64,000 nt of DNA from Variovorax paradoxus B4 (GCF_000463015.1 NC_022247.1:2232001-2296000), one strand, 5' to 3'. Shown: positions 31,569 to 40,658, counted from the first letter of the stretch. Translations and numbers: made by a program. The notes: generated by a model not told the origin, from the sequence alone.

Positions 31569-32075
31569 CTACTTGAGCGGAATCGGCGTGCCGCGGTCGA
31601 TGGGCACCGCCGTCACGCTGTTCTTCGGCGAACCTTCGATCAGCAGGTCGGAGTACGTGAGATAGACCAGCGTGTTGCGCCTGGCGTCGACCATGCGCAC
31701 CACGCGCAGCCGCTTGAACAGGATCGACAGCCGCTCGCTGTAGACCTCTTCCCGCTTGGGCAGGGGCTGCGTGATGCTGACCGGCCCGACCTGGCGGCAG
31801 GCAATGGAGGCTTCGGACTTGTCTTCCGCAACGCCGAAGGCGCCGGCCAGCCCGCCCGTCTTGGCACGCGAGACGTAGCAGGTCACGCCGCTCACCTTGG
31901 GGTCGTCGTAGGCCTCGACCACGATCTTGTGGTCGGGGCCGATGAGCTTGAACACGGTGTCGACGTCGCCCACCGTTTCCGCGTGCGCGGCCGAGGCCAG
32001 CGCCAGGCCCACCAGCGCCAGGCCGGATGCGAAGGCGCAGCGGAGCAGGGCGGGGGCGCGGCGTGCCTTTGTCAT
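31569..32075 (-). CDS. creA: CreA family periplasmic protein
   Basis: A 168-residue exported protein with signal peptide ending ASAAHA. The mature part follows CreA: VGDVDTVFKLIGPDHKIVVE, CYVSRAKTGGLAGAFGVAED, and SIACRQVGPVSI; two Cys could form a disulfide. CreA has no defined biochemical function. It is the third gene of a probable three-gene unit (FAH, NUDIX, creA) on the minus strand, starting eight bases after the NUDIX stop. The longer frame upstream is a shadow of the NUDIX gene. Confidence 0.88.
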   Translation of the reverse strand: MTKARRAPALLRCAFASGLALVGLALASAAHAETVGDVDTVFKLIGPDHKIVVEAYDDPKVSGVTCYVSRAKTGGLAGAFGVAEDKSEASIACRQVGPVSITQPLPKREEVYSERLSILFKRLRVVRMVDARRNTLVYLTYSDLLIEGSPKNSVTAVPIDRGTPIPLK

Positions 32076-32083
32076 GTATTGTT

Positions 32084-32635
32084 TCAAACGATGCTGAGTT
32101 CGTGCACGCGGTCGAAGCTGCCGCGCCGCCGGTCTTCGAAGAAATGTTCCAGCGCCTCGCGCACGGTGCGAAAGGCGATCTCTTCCCAGGGAATTTCTTC
32201 CTCGGTGAAAAGCCGGGCCTCGATGGTCTCGTGGCCGGGGTCGAAGCGGTCGTCGAGCAGGCGGGCGCGGTAGAACAGGTGCACCTGGCCCACGCGCACC
32301 ACGCTGATCACCGCGAACAGGCCCTGTATCTCGTAGTGGGCGCCGGCCTCTTCGTCGGTCTCGCGGGCCGCGCCCTGGGCGGCGGTTTCGCCCAGCTCCA
32401 TGAAGCCCGCGGGCAGCGTCCACTTGCCCCAGCGCGGCTCGATGTTGCGCTTGCACAGCAGCACCTTGTCGCCGAGCACGGGGATGGTGCCCACCACGTT
32501 CAGCGGGTTCTCGTAGTGGATGGTGCTGCAGGCCGGGCAGACGGCGCGCTCCTTGGTGTCGCCGTCGTCGGGGACGCGGTAGACCACTGCGGTGCCGCAG
32601 TTCTTGCAGTGCTTGATGGGTACGCGCAGGATCAT
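32084..32635 (-). CDS. NUDIX hydrolase with zinc ribbon
   Basis: A 183-residue hydrolase. An N-terminal zinc ribbon (CKNCG.. and CPAC) precedes the NUDIX box, which reads GFMELGETAAQGAARETDEEAG in outline, with the RE..EE Mg-binding residues. This layout resembles NudC-like or ADP-sugar/NADH-type pyrophosphatases; the substrate is not decided by the sequence. It lies between FAH-family and creA genes with short gaps (19 and 8 bases). The ATG at 32635 is preferred over upstream codons in the FAH gene's tail. Confidence 0.87.
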   Translation of the reverse strand: MILRVPIKHCKNCGTAVVYRVPDDGDTKERAVCPACSTIHYENPLNVVGTIPVLGDKVLLCKRNIEPRWGKWTLPAGFMELGETAAQGAARETDEEAGAHYEIQGLFAVISVVRVGQVHLFYRARLLDDRFDPGHETIEARLFTEEEIPWEEIAFRTVREALEHFFEDRRRGSFDRVHELSIV

Positions 32636-32654
32636 GGAGCGTGGAGAGCCGGCG

Positions 32655-33359
32655 TCACGCGATCTTGACAGTGAGCTTCGGCAGGCCCGCCACTTCACCC
32701 ACCAGCGTGTCGCCCGCCACCACCGCCGCCACGCCTTCGGGCGTGCCGCTGTAGATCAGGTCGCCGGGCTGAAGCTCCCACGCGGCCGACAGGTGTTCGA
32801 TGGTTTCGGCCACGTTCCAGATCAGCTTGCTCACGGTGCTGCGCTGGCGGTCGGTGCCGTTCACCTGCAGCGAGATCTCGGCGTTCTCGGCGTCGCCGGC
32901 CGCTGCCACCGGCACGATGGGGCCGATGGGCGCGCTCTGCTCGAAGCCCTTGCCGATGTCCCAGGGGCGGCCCTGCTTCTTCATGTCGTTCTGCAGGTCG
33001 CGCCGCGTCATGTCGAGGCCGACCGCGTAGCCGTAGATGTGCTTGTGCGCATCGGCCGCCGAAATGTTCTTGCCGCCGGTGCCGATCGCCACCACGAGCT
33101 CGATCTCGTGGTGCAGGTTCTTCGTGAGCGTGGGGTAGGCCATGGTGCCGGTCTGGCCCGCATCGACCACCACCAGCGCGTCGGCCGGCTTCATGAAGAA
33201 GAAGGGCGGCTCGCGGCCGGTGAAGCCCATTTCCTTGGCGTGATCTTCATAGTTGCGGCCCACGCAGTAGATGCGGTGCACCGGAAAACGGGCCGGCTGG
33301 CCGACCACGGGGATCGAAACGGTCGCGGGCGGGGTGAAAACAAACTCGGCGGAAGCCAT
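32655..33359 (-). CDS. Fumarylacetoacetate hydrolase family protein (fumarylpyruvate hydrolase-like)
   Basis: A 234-residue FAH-family hydrolase. The signature begins IYCVGRNYEDHAKEMGF, then PPFFFMKPADALV, the metal-binding Glu-x-Glu in HHEIELVVAIG and Asp in GYAVGLDMTRRDLQ, and GDLIYSGTPEGVAAV. The size and YCVGRNY start resemble NagK fumarylpyruvate hydrolases. It is divergent from a MaiA-type isomerase gene; together they match the last two steps of gentisate degradation (maleylpyruvate -> fumarylpyruvate -> fumarate + pyruvate). No gentisate dioxygenase is in the window, so an oxaloacetate decarboxylase-type activity is an alternative. Confidence 0.85.
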   Translation of the reverse strand: MASAEFVFTPPATVSIPVVGQPARFPVHRIYCVGRNYEDHAKEMGFTGREPPFFFMKPADALVVVDAGQTGTMAYPTLTKNLHHEIELVVAIGTGGKNISAADAHKHIYGYAVGLDMTRRDLQNDMKKQGRPWDIGKGFEQSAPIGPIVPVAAAGDAENAEISLQVNGTDRQRSTVSKLIWNVAETIEHLSAAWELQPGDLIYSGTPEGVAAVVAGDTLVGEVAGLPKLTVKIA

Positions 33360-33445
33360 TGCGTCAGTCCTTTTCAGCGGAACGGAGAAAAACGGCAGTG
33401 TGCCAGAGGCAGGCCCGCGTTGCCGGTGAGCGCTATGCTTGGGGA

Positions 33446-34087
33446 ATGATGAAGCTGTACAACTACTTCCGATCCTCTGCGTCGTTCCGCGTGCGCATTG
33501 CGCTCAACCTGAAGGGCCTGGAGTTCGAATACATCCCGGTGCATATTGCCCGCGGCGAGCATCGCACGGGGCCGTATTCGGCCATTTCGGCCGACATGCT
33601 GGTGCCGCTGCTCGAGGACGAGGGCGAGCGTCTTTCGCAGTCGATGGCCATCATCGAATACCTGGACGAAACCTGCCCCGAGCCGGCGCTGCTGCCGCAC
33701 GATCCGGTGGGCCGCGCCCACGTGCGCGCGCTGGCGCAATCCATTGCCTGCGAGATCCACCCGCTGAACAACCTGCGCGTGCTCAAGTACCTGGTGAAGG
33801 AACTCAAGCTCGACGACGAGGCCAAGAACGCCTGGTACCGCCACTGGGTGCGCGACGGCATGCTGGCCTTCGAGCGCCAGCTCGCCCAGCATCCGGGCGG
33901 CAGGTTCTGCTACGGCGACACACCCACCATGGCCGACTGCTGCCTGGTGCCGCAGATCTTCAACGGCCGCCGCTTCGACTGCGACTTCAGCGGGCTGCCG
34001 CGCACCATGGCCGCTTTCGAGGCCTGCATGGAACTCGATGCCTTCCAGCGCGCCCAGCCCTCCCAGGCGCCCGACGCGGAAGCCTGA
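33446..34087 (+). CDS. maiA: Maleylacetoacetate/maleylpyruvate isomerase (zeta GST)
   Basis: A 213-residue zeta-class glutathione transferase. The active-site motif YFRSSASFRVRIALNLKGL near the N-terminus, and the all-helical C-terminal domain with IHPLNNLRVLKYL and MADCCLVPQIFN, are typical of MaiA/NagL. It would isomerise maleylacetoacetate or maleylpyruvate to the fumaryl form with glutathione. The divergent FAH-family gene supports the gentisate version. GGGG precedes the ATG pair; either ATG 33446 or 33449 may be used. The pgeF gene follows after 14 bases. Confidence 0.88.
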   Translation: MMKLYNYFRSSASFRVRIALNLKGLEFEYIPVHIARGEHRTGPYSAISADMLVPLLEDEGERLSQSMAIIEYLDETCPEPALLPHDPVGRAHVRALAQSIACEIHPLNNLRVLKYLVKELKLDDEAKNAWYRHWVRDGMLAFERQLAQHPGGRFCYGDTPTMADCCLVPQIFNGRRFDCDFSGLPRTMAAFEACMELDAFQRAQPSQAPDAEA

Positions 34088-34101
34088 TCGAGCCCGCCAC
34101 C

Positions 34102-34881
34102 ATGGACGCACACTGGCTCGTTCCAGAGTGGCCGGCGCCGCCGAACGTGCGGGCCGTGTGCACCACGCGGGAGGGCGGTGTTTCGCAGGGCCGCTACGAA
34201 AGCCTCAACCTGGGCGACCATGTGGGCGACCTGGCCGCGGACGTCGCCGAGAACCGCCGCCGCCTGGCGCAGGCGATCGGCGCGCGCCCCATTTTCCTGC
34301 AGCAGGTGCACGGCACCGGCCTCGTGGCGCTCGATGCCGAACCGGGCATCGTGGGCCACGGCACGCCGGCCGATGCCTGCACCGCCACGGCCGTCGGCAT
34401 GGCCTGCACGATCATGGTCGCCGACTGCCTGCCCGTGCTCTTCACCGACGAATCGGGCCAGCGGGTGGCGGCTGCGCACGCCGGCTGGCGCGGCCTTGCC
34501 GGCGGCGTGCTGGAAGCGGCGGCCCGGTGCTTCGCGGCCGAGCCGAAGGCCGGGCCTGGGCACGGTGCCAGCAAGGTCATGGCCTGGCTCGGCCCCTGCA
34601 TCGGTCCCAGGGCCTTCGAGGTCGGGCCCGAGGTCAAGGCTGCGTTCGAGGCGCATGCGAGCGAAGCCGCGCACTGCTTCCAGCCCGCGCCGGCACCCGG
34701 CAAGTGGCTGGCCGACCTGCCCGCGCTCGCGCGCCAGCGCCTCCGCGCGGCCGGCGTGGAGTCGGTGCATGGCAACGACGGCAGCGACGGCTGGTGCACC
34801 GTCGCCAACCCGTCACGGTTCTTTTCGCACCGGCGGGACGGCGTCAGCGGGCGTTTCGCCGCGCTGGTCTGGAAGGTCTGA
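34102..34881 (+). CDS. pgeF: Purine nucleoside phosphorylase YfiH/PgeF family
   Basis: A 259-residue member of the multicopper-oxidase-like fold family once called laccase-domain proteins. Zinc/active-site residues are in FLQQVHGTGLV, MVADCLPVLF and AAHAGWRGLAGG, followed by LGPCIGPRAFEVGPEV. These enzymes act on purine nucleosides and, in E. coli, help correct peptidoglycan precursor use. The ATG lies 14 bases after maiA. Its 3' end overlaps the convergent membrane-protein gene by 69 bases, with the overlap coding on both strands. Confidence 0.88.
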   Translation: MDAHWLVPEWPAPPNVRAVCTTREGGVSQGRYESLNLGDHVGDLAADVAENRRRLAQAIGARPIFLQQVHGTGLVALDAEPGIVGHGTPADACTATAVGMACTIMVADCLPVLFTDESGQRVAAAHAGWRGLAGGVLEAAARCFAAEPKAGPGHGASKVMAWLGPCIGPRAFEVGPEVKAAFEAHASEAAHCFQPAPAPGKWLADLPALARQRLRAAGVESVHGNDGSDGWCTVANPSRFFSHRRDGVSGRFAALVWKV

Positions 34882-35202
34882 AGCCGTGCCTGCCGCCGTG
34901 GCCGCCTCGCTTGCGGCGCGGCGCGCTTCTTCCTGCGCCTGGGCCTCGCGCTGCCTGGTCGCGCGGCGCCGTCCCGGGGTGCCCATCAGGTAAACCACCA
35001 GTGCGACAGGCGCCAATCCGTACAGAAGAAATGTGAAGATGGCACCCAATACGGTGCCGGTGGTGTTGGTGGCTTCGGCCACGGCCATCATCAGGGCGAC
35101 GTAGAGCCAGCCAATCACGATCAGGTGGATGAACACAAGAAGTTTCAGTCGGTAAGTGAGCGGGGAGCGTTGTGGGCGCCTTGCGAAATGCAGGATACTC
35201 AA
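34813..35202 (-). CDS. Hypothetical two-span membrane protein
   Basis: A 129-residue protein with two membrane segments (LLVFIHLIVIGWLYVALMMAVAEA and LGAIFTFLLYGLAPVALVVYLMG in outline) and a charged Arg/Glu/Ala-rich cytoplasmic tail. No ATG exists close to the first span; TTG at 35202 (LSILHFARRPQRS) is the most likely start, while ATG 35247 would overlap the phaC start on the other strand. The tail overlaps the pgeF 3' end by 69 bases. Function unknown. It is divergent from phaC across about 43 bases, so regulatory regions overlap. Confidence 0.65.
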   Translation of the reverse strand: MSILHFARRPQRSPLTYRLKLLVFIHLIVIGWLYVALMMAVAEATNTTGTVLGAIFTFLLYGLAPVALVVYLMGTPGRRRATRQREAQAQEEARRAASEAATAAGTASDLPDQRGETPADAVPPVRKEP

Positions 35203-35245
35203 AATGCGCAAGCCATCCGTACGATTCAGGTGAGGACCAGGAGAC

Positions 35246-37000
35246 ATGATGAAGCAACAAGCCACGGGGGCCGATGCGTTCGCGCCCTTCCAGCAGGCTC
35301 TTTCAGAGGGATGGGCCAAGGCGCTGGAATCGCTCCAGCAATCCGCCGTGCAGGGGGCTTCGGCCTTCAACGGGGGCGGCACGCCGCTGTGGCAATTGCC
35401 GCCGGCGGCGAAGATGCCCGACCTGCCGAAGGTATCCATCGCGCCCGAGAAGCTGCAATCCATCCAGCAGCAGTACATGGCCGAAGCCACCGAGCTCTGG
35501 CGCCGCGGCCTGGACGCCAGGCCCGAAGGCGACAAGCGCTTTGCGGGCGAAGCCTGGGGCAGCAATCCGCTCGCGGCCTTCTCCGCGGCCGTCTACCTGC
35601 TCAACGGCCGCACCCTGCTCGGCATGGCCGAGGCCATCGATGCCGACGAAAAGACCAAGGCGCGCATGCGCTTTGCGGTCGAGCAATGGATGGCGGCCTC
35701 GTCGCCCAGCAATTCGCTCGCCTTCAACGCCGAAGCGCAGAAGAAAGCCATCGACACGCAGGGCGAGAGCATTGCCAAGGGCATCCAGAACCTGCTGCAC
35801 GACGTCAGGCAGGGCCACCTCAGCATGACCGACGAGAGCGCCTTCGAAGTGGGGCGCAACGTCGCCACCACGGAGGGCGCCGTGGTGTTCGAGAACGAGT
35901 TTTTCCAGTTGCTCGAATACAAGCCGCTCACGGCCAAGGTCTACGAACGGCCGTTCCTGCTGGTGCCGCCGTGCATCAACAAGTTCTACATCCTCGACCT
36001 GCAGCCCGAGAACTCGCTGATCCGCTATGCGAACGAGCAGGGCCACCGCGTGTTCGTGGTGAGCTGGCGCAACCCCGACGAGTCGCTGGCCAACGCCACC
36101 TGGGACGACTACATCGAGAACGCCGCCATCAAGGCGATCCACCTGGTGCAGGAGATCAGCGGGAGCAAGCAGATCAACGCGCTGGGCTTCTGCGTGGGCG
36201 GCACCATCCTGAGCACCGCGCTGGCCGTGCTCGCGGCGCGCGGCGAAAAGCCGGCCGCCTCGGTCACGCTGCTCACCACCTTTCTCGACTTCAGCGACAC
36301 CGGCATCCTCGACATCTTCGTGGACGAGGCGATGGTCGCGTACCGCGAAATGCAGCTGGGCAAGGGCGGCCTGCTGCCCGGCATGGACCTGGCATCGACC
36401 TTCAGCTTCCTGCGCCCCAACGACCTGGTGTGGAACTACGTGGTCGGCAACTACCTGAAGGGCGAAACCCCGCCGCCCTTCGACCTGCTCTACTGGAACA
36501 GTGACGCCACCAACCTGCCGGGCCCGTTCTATACCTGGTACCTGCGCAACACGTACCACGAGAACAAGCTCGCAAAGCCCAATGCGCTCACGGTGTGCGG
36601 CGAGAAGATCGACCTCGGCAGGATCGACATCCCGGCCTACATCTACGGCTCGCGCGAAGACCACATCGTGCCCATCGGCGGCGCGTACGCGTCCACGCAG
36701 CTGCTGCCGGGCAGGAAGCGCTTCGTCATGGGGGCCTCCGGCCACATCGCGGGCGTGATCAATCCGCCGGCCAAGAAAAAGCGCAGCCACTGGATCCGCG
36801 AAGACGGCAAGTTCCCGAAGACCCAGGCCGAATGGCTGGCCGGCGCGGCCGAGCACCCCGGCAGCTGGTGGACCGACTGGGCACAATGGCTCAAGGGCCA
36901 TGCGGGCAAGCAGATCCCCGCGCCCAAGACCTACGGCAACGGCAAGGCCTACAAGGCCATCGAACCGGCGCCCGGACGCTACGTCAAGGCAAGAGCCTGA
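35246..37000 (+). CDS. phaC: Class I poly(3-hydroxyalkanoate) synthase PhaC
   Basis: PHB synthase of 584 residues, normal for class I. It polymerises 3-hydroxybutyryl-CoA on granule surfaces. The lipase-like box GFCVGG carries the catalytic Cys, the Asp is in SREDHIVPIG and the His in GASGHIAGVIN; ATWDDYIENAAIKAI and WNSDATNLPGPFYTWYLRN are diagnostic. GGAGAC stands before ATGATG. phaA follows after 51 bases and is probably cotranscribed; phaB lies about 7.5 kb downstream after an unrelated module. Confidence 0.96.
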   Translation: MMKQQATGADAFAPFQQALSEGWAKALESLQQSAVQGASAFNGGGTPLWQLPPAAKMPDLPKVSIAPEKLQSIQQQYMAEATELWRRGLDARPEGDKRFAGEAWGSNPLAAFSAAVYLLNGRTLLGMAEAIDADEKTKARMRFAVEQWMAASSPSNSLAFNAEAQKKAIDTQGESIAKGIQNLLHDVRQGHLSMTDESAFEVGRNVATTEGAVVFENEFFQLLEYKPLTAKVYERPFLLVPPCINKFYILDLQPENSLIRYANEQGHRVFVVSWRNPDESLANATWDDYIENAAIKAIHLVQEISGSKQINALGFCVGGTILSTALAVLAARGEKPAASVTLLTTFLDFSDTGILDIFVDEAMVAYREMQLGKGGLLPGMDLASTFSFLRPNDLVWNYVVGNYLKGETPPPFDLLYWNSDATNLPGPFYTWYLRNTYHENKLAKPNALTVCGEKIDLGRIDIPAYIYGSREDHIVPIGGAYASTQLLPGRKRFVMGASGHIAGVINPPAKKKRSHWIREDGKFPKTQAEWLAGAAEHPGSWWTDWAQWLKGHAGKQIPAPKTYGNGKAYKAIEPAPGRYVKARA

Positions 37001-37051
37001 CCCTTCACAACCACGACTTCAAATCACTTCATCATTTCAACGGAGAACCTC

Positions 37052-38230
37052 ATGGAAGACATCGTCATCGTTTCGGCTGCACGCACGGCGGTCGGCAAGT
37101 TCGGCGGCTCGCTCGCCGGTATCCCTGCCACCGAACTGGGCGCCCTCGTGATCAAGGAAGTGATTGCGCGCGCGAATCTCACGGCCGAGCAGGTCGGCGA
37201 GGCGATCATGGGCCAGGTGCTGGCGGCAGGTGCCGGCCAGAACCCCGCGCGCCAGGCGTGGCTCAAGAGCGGCGGCACCAAGGAAACGCCGGCACTCACC
37301 ATCAACGCCGTCTGCGGCTCGGGCCTGAAGGCCGTGATGCTCGCGGCACAGGCCGTGGCCACGGGCGACAGCGAGATCGTCATTGCCGGCGGGCAGGAGA
37401 ACATGAGCATGGCGCCGCACGTGCTGCCCAACTCGCGCAACGGCCAGCGCATGGGCGACTGGAAGCTGGTCGACACCATGATCGTCGACGGCCTGTGGGA
37501 CGTCTACAACCAGTACCACATGGGCATCACGGCCGAGAACGTGGCCAAGAAGTTCGGCATCGACCGCGCCGCGCAGGACGAGCTCGCGCTCGGCAGCCAG
37601 ACCAAGGCGGCGGCCGCACAGGATGCCGGCAAGTTCAAGGACGAGATCGTCGGCGTGAGCATTCCGCAGAAGAAGGGCGACCCCATCGTCTTCAACCAGG
37701 ACGAGTTCATCAACCGCAAGACCAGCGCCGACGTGCTGGCCGGCCTGCGCCCCGCCTTCGACAAGGCGGGCGGCGTGACCGCGGGCAATGCCTCGGGCCT
37801 GAACGATGGCGCTGCCGCCGTGATGGTGATGACGGCCAAGAAGGCCGCCGCGCTCGGCCTCAAGCCGCTGGGGCGCATCGCCAGCTACGCCACTGCCGGC
37901 CTCGACCCGGCCATCATGGGCATGGGCCCGGTGCCCGCGTCGACCAAGGCGCTGCAGCGCGCCGGCTGGAAGGCTGCCGACCTCGACCTGCTCGAGATCA
38001 ACGAAGCCTTTGCGGCGCAGGCCTGCGCCGTGAACAAGGAAATGGGCTGGGACGTGAACAAGGTCAACGTGAACGGCGGCGCCATTGCCATCGGCCACCC
38101 GATCGGCGCGTCGGGCTGCCGCATCCTGGTGACGCTGCTGCACGAAATGCAGCGCCAGAACGCGAAGAAGGGCATTGCCTCGCTGTGCATCGGCGGCGGC
38201 ATGGGCGTGGCGCTGACCATCGAGCGATAG
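37052..38230 (+). CDS. phaA: Acetyl-CoA acetyltransferase PhaA
   Basis: Biosynthetic beta-ketothiolase of 392 residues that condenses two acetyl-CoA to acetoacetyl-CoA, the first step to PHB. Acyl-accepting Cys in NAVCGSGLKAV, His in AIGHPIGASGCRIL and the second Cys in SLCIGGGMGVAL are all present. GGAGAACCTC precedes the ATG. It follows phaC and probably ends the transcript; no hairpin terminator is evident immediately after it. Confidence 0.95.
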   Translation: MEDIVIVSAARTAVGKFGGSLAGIPATELGALVIKEVIARANLTAEQVGEAIMGQVLAAGAGQNPARQAWLKSGGTKETPALTINAVCGSGLKAVMLAAQAVATGDSEIVIAGGQENMSMAPHVLPNSRNGQRMGDWKLVDTMIVDGLWDVYNQYHMGITAENVAKKFGIDRAAQDELALGSQTKAAAAQDAGKFKDEIVGVSIPQKKGDPIVFNQDEFINRKTSADVLAGLRPAFDKAGGVTAGNASGLNDGAAAVMVMTAKKAAALGLKPLGRIASYATAGLDPAIMGMGPVPASTKALQRAGWKAADLDLLEINEAFAAQACAVNKEMGWDVNKVNVNGGAIAIGHPIGASGCRILVTLLHEMQRQNAKKGIASLCIGGGMGVALTIER

Positions 38231-38656
38231 GCTTCACGCGCCCGGGTTGCGCACCTCTCTTTCTGGGGGGCGCGGCCGTTCAGGGCGCGCTCCCGCCGAC
38301 GGGGTACGCGGCGAAGCGAATGTCCCCCGGCCTGCGGCCTCTCCCTTGATTTCGCTGCGCAAGGCACCCCATCGACGGGAACGTTGGACGGAGCAGTTGT
38401 TGATCGGCGATACACCACGCACCCTGAACGACAGCGCTCGGACATCGGAGCACAACAGCTCGCTGCCGGACCCGGCGGGCGCATGCCACCTTGTTCACCG
38501 CTCAAAATTTGAGCAAACTGATTATTCCCCTTGTAAAACAACGACTTAAATCGCCTTTACAAGGAAGAACATCAGTTATCCCCAAAGTTGTCCACGGAAA
38601 TTGGGGATGGCATCGACTTCTTCACAATTCGCCTGCAAGTCCTTGTTTTTGGACGC
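38231..38656. other. Gene-free gap between phaA and convergent LysR gene
   Basis: In 426 bases no credible gene. The only notable element is an inverted repeat CCTTGTAAA (38529-38537) and TTTACAAGG (38556-38564) with an 18-base AT-rich spacer; it has no T-run. Possibly a regulator site or a weak bidirectional terminator. The last part (38500-38600) is markedly AT-rich. Confidence 0.5.
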
Positions 38657-39568
38657 TCAATCGATGGCAGCCTGCTGCCCGGCGTAGTGCAGGCACAGCG
38701 TCTCGACCAGCGCCTGCGCGTAGATGGGCAGCGCAGCCCGGTCGCGTACCAGCAGGTAGCGCTCCCGCACGCACCACGCATCGCTGAGATCGATCAGCGC
38801 GAGCTGCATGCTTTCCTGGTTGCGCCGCGCGGCCGATTCCGGCACCACGCCGATGCCCACGCCGCTGCCGATCATCCGGCACATGGCGTCGAAGCTGCCG
38901 AGCTGGATGCGCAGCTTCTGCCGCTTGCCGAGGTTGTCGGTGATCTGCGCGAGAAAGGTCTGCAGGGTGCTGCCTTGCTGCATGCCGATCGCGTCTTCGT
39001 CCAGCGTTTCCGCGAATGAAATCCTGCGGCGCTTCGCAAAGCGGTGCTTGCGCGAGGTGACGAGCACCAGCCGGTCGGTGCTGAAGTGGATGGCTTCCAG
39101 GCCCAGCGTGTCGACCCGGCCCGCGACGATGCCGATGTCGGCGCGGCCGTCGAGCACGCCGCGCGGGATCTGAGCATTCGGTTTTTCCTGAAGGTCGACG
39201 TTGATGCGCGGGTTGCGCGCGAGGAAGCCCGGCAATATTTCGGGCAGGAAATCGGTCACCGCCGTGGTGTTGGCGAACACGCGCAGATGGCCGCGCAGCC
39301 CGCCGCCGTATTCGAGCAGGTCGGCACGCAACTGCTCGGTCTGGTGCAGCACCAGGCGCGCGTGGTGCAGGAAGGCTTCTCCCGGCGGTAGCAGGCGAAC
39401 GCCGCGTGCCTCCCGCTGCAGCAGCTGCAGTCCGGCCTGGGTTTCGAGCGCCTTGATGCGCGCACTGGCCGCCGCAAGCGACAGATGCTGCCGCTCGGCC
39501 GCCCGCGTGAGATTGCCGAGCTCGGCCGTGGCAACGAAGAGGCGCAGGTCGGTCAGGTCGAAAAGCAT
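38657..39568 (-). CDS. LysR-family regulator of the downstream CoA module
   Basis: A 303-residue LysR-type regulator: N-terminal winged helix DLRLFVATAELGNLTRAAERQHLSLAAASARI in outline, and a periplasmic-binding-like effector domain with INVDLQEKPNAQIPRGVLDG and MIGSGVGIGVVPESAARR. It is divergent from the Bug-hydratase-CoA-transferase-lyase operon across 107 bases containing a dyad. That position suggests it activates the operon in response to a C5-dicarboxylate or its CoA ester, by analogy with RipR-type regulators; the effector is not shown. Start at 39568 begins MLFDLTDL, typical for this subgroup. Confidence 0.87.
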   Translation of the reverse strand: MLFDLTDLRLFVATAELGNLTRAAERQHLSLAAASARIKALETQAGLQLLQREARGVRLLPPGEAFLHHARLVLHQTEQLRADLLEYGGGLRGHLRVFANTTAVTDFLPEILPGFLARNPRINVDLQEKPNAQIPRGVLDGRADIGIVAGRVDTLGLEAIHFSTDRLVLVTSRKHRFAKRRRISFAETLDEDAIGMQQGSTLQTFLAQITDNLGKRQKLRIQLGSFDAMCRMIGSGVGIGVVPESAARRNQESMQLALIDLSDAWCVRERYLLVRDRAALPIYAQALVETLCLHYAGQQAAID

Positions 39569-39584
39569 CGCGTCATCGTACACA

Positions 39585-39607
39585 AGCCTTCGGAATTTCA
39601 GAAGGCT
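39585..39607. promoter_or_regulatory. Putative LysR operator
   Basis: AGCCTTC (39585-39591) and GAAGGCT (39601-39607) form a dyad with a nine-base AT-rich centre in the short divergent region between the LysR gene and the first Bug gene. Placement and symmetry suit a LysR recognition site; binding is inferred. Confidence 0.4.
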
Positions 39608-39675
39608 GGGTTCCGAAATCGCAGATTGCGCGCACTGCCATGGCGGAACACCATGCGGCCATGGAGACAAAGACA

Positions 39676-40650
39676 ATGAAATTCCGCGCACTGGCGCTTC
39701 TTTCCCTCGCCGCGGCAGCGCTCGGCACCGCAGTTCCGGCTGCCGCGCAGCCGTATCCCTCGCGCCCCGTCACGCTCGTCGTGCCGCAGGCCGCGGGCGG
39801 CACCAACGACATCGTGGGCCGCCTCGTGGGCCAGAAGATCGGGGAGGTGATGAATGCCAGCGTCGTGGTCGACAACCGGCCGGGTGCGGGCGGCAACATC
39901 GGCACGCAACTCGTCGCCAAGGGCCCGAAAGACGGCTACACGCTGCTCATGACCATCAGCAGCAGCCAGGCCATCAATCCGGCGCTCTACAAGAATCCGG
40001 GCTTCGATCCGGTGAAGGACTTCAAGCCCGTGGGCCTGATCGGCGCGGTGCCCAACGTGCTGCTGGTCCATCCCTCGTTTCCCGCCAAGGACTTCAACGA
40101 ATTCCTGAAGCTCGCGCGGCAGAAGGGTGCCAACTACCAGTACGCCTCGGCCGGCAACGGCACGCTGAACCACCTGCTCGGCGAAATGCTCAACAGCATG
40201 GCGGGCATCTCGCTGCAGCACGTGCCGTACAAGGGCGTGGCGCCTGCGCTCAACGACGTGCTCGGCGGACAACTTCCGATCGTGTTCGCGAGCCTGCCTT
40301 CGGCGCTCTCGCACATCAAGGCCGGCAAGCTGCGCGCGCTGGCCGTGAGCGGCGAGAAGCGCTCGCCGGTGCTGCCGGACGTACCCGCCATCGCCGAGGT
40401 CGTGCCGGGCTACAACGGCACGCTCTGGATCGGCCTGTTCGCGCCAGCGGGTGTGTCGGCCGACGTGCTGGCCACGCTGCAGGATGCGACGCGCAAGGCG
40501 CTGGCCGCGAAGGACCTGCGCGACAAGCTCGACCAGCAGGGCGTCGAGATCGCGCCGCCCACCACGCCCGATCAATTCTCGAGACTGCTGCAGGACGACC
40601 TTGCCAAATGGGCACGCATCGTCAAGGCATCCGGCGCTGCAGTGGACTGA
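39676..40650 (+). CDS. Bug/TctC-family periplasmic solute-binding protein
   Basis: A 324-residue exported binding protein with signal peptide ending AAPAAAQ-like sequence (LGTAVPAAAQPYPSRPVTLV). The Bug signature VVPQAAGGTNDIVGRLV, then VVVDNRPGAGGNIGTQLVAK and QHVPYKGVAPALNDVLGGQL are diagnostic. Bug proteins bind carboxylates, amides or similar small molecules, mostly without a cognate transporter gene next to them, as here. GGAG lies nine bases before the ATG at 39676; an ATG at 39661 is less likely. First gene of the C5-dicarboxylate-type module; its ligand may be the module's substrate. Confidence 0.9.
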   Translation: MKFRALALLSLAAAALGTAVPAAAQPYPSRPVTLVVPQAAGGTNDIVGRLVGQKIGEVMNASVVVDNRPGAGGNIGTQLVAKGPKDGYTLLMTISSSQAINPALYKNPGFDPVKDFKPVGLIGAVPNVLLVHPSFPAKDFNEFLKLARQKGANYQYASAGNGTLNHLLGEMLNSMAGISLQHVPYKGVAPALNDVLGGQLPIVFASLPSALSHIKAGKLRALAVSGEKRSPVLPDVPAIAEVVPGYNGTLWIGLFAPAGVSADVLATLQDATRKALAAKDLRDKLDQQGVEIAPPTTPDQFSRLLQDDLAKWARIVKASGAAVD

Positions 40651-40658
40651 AAGAACCA

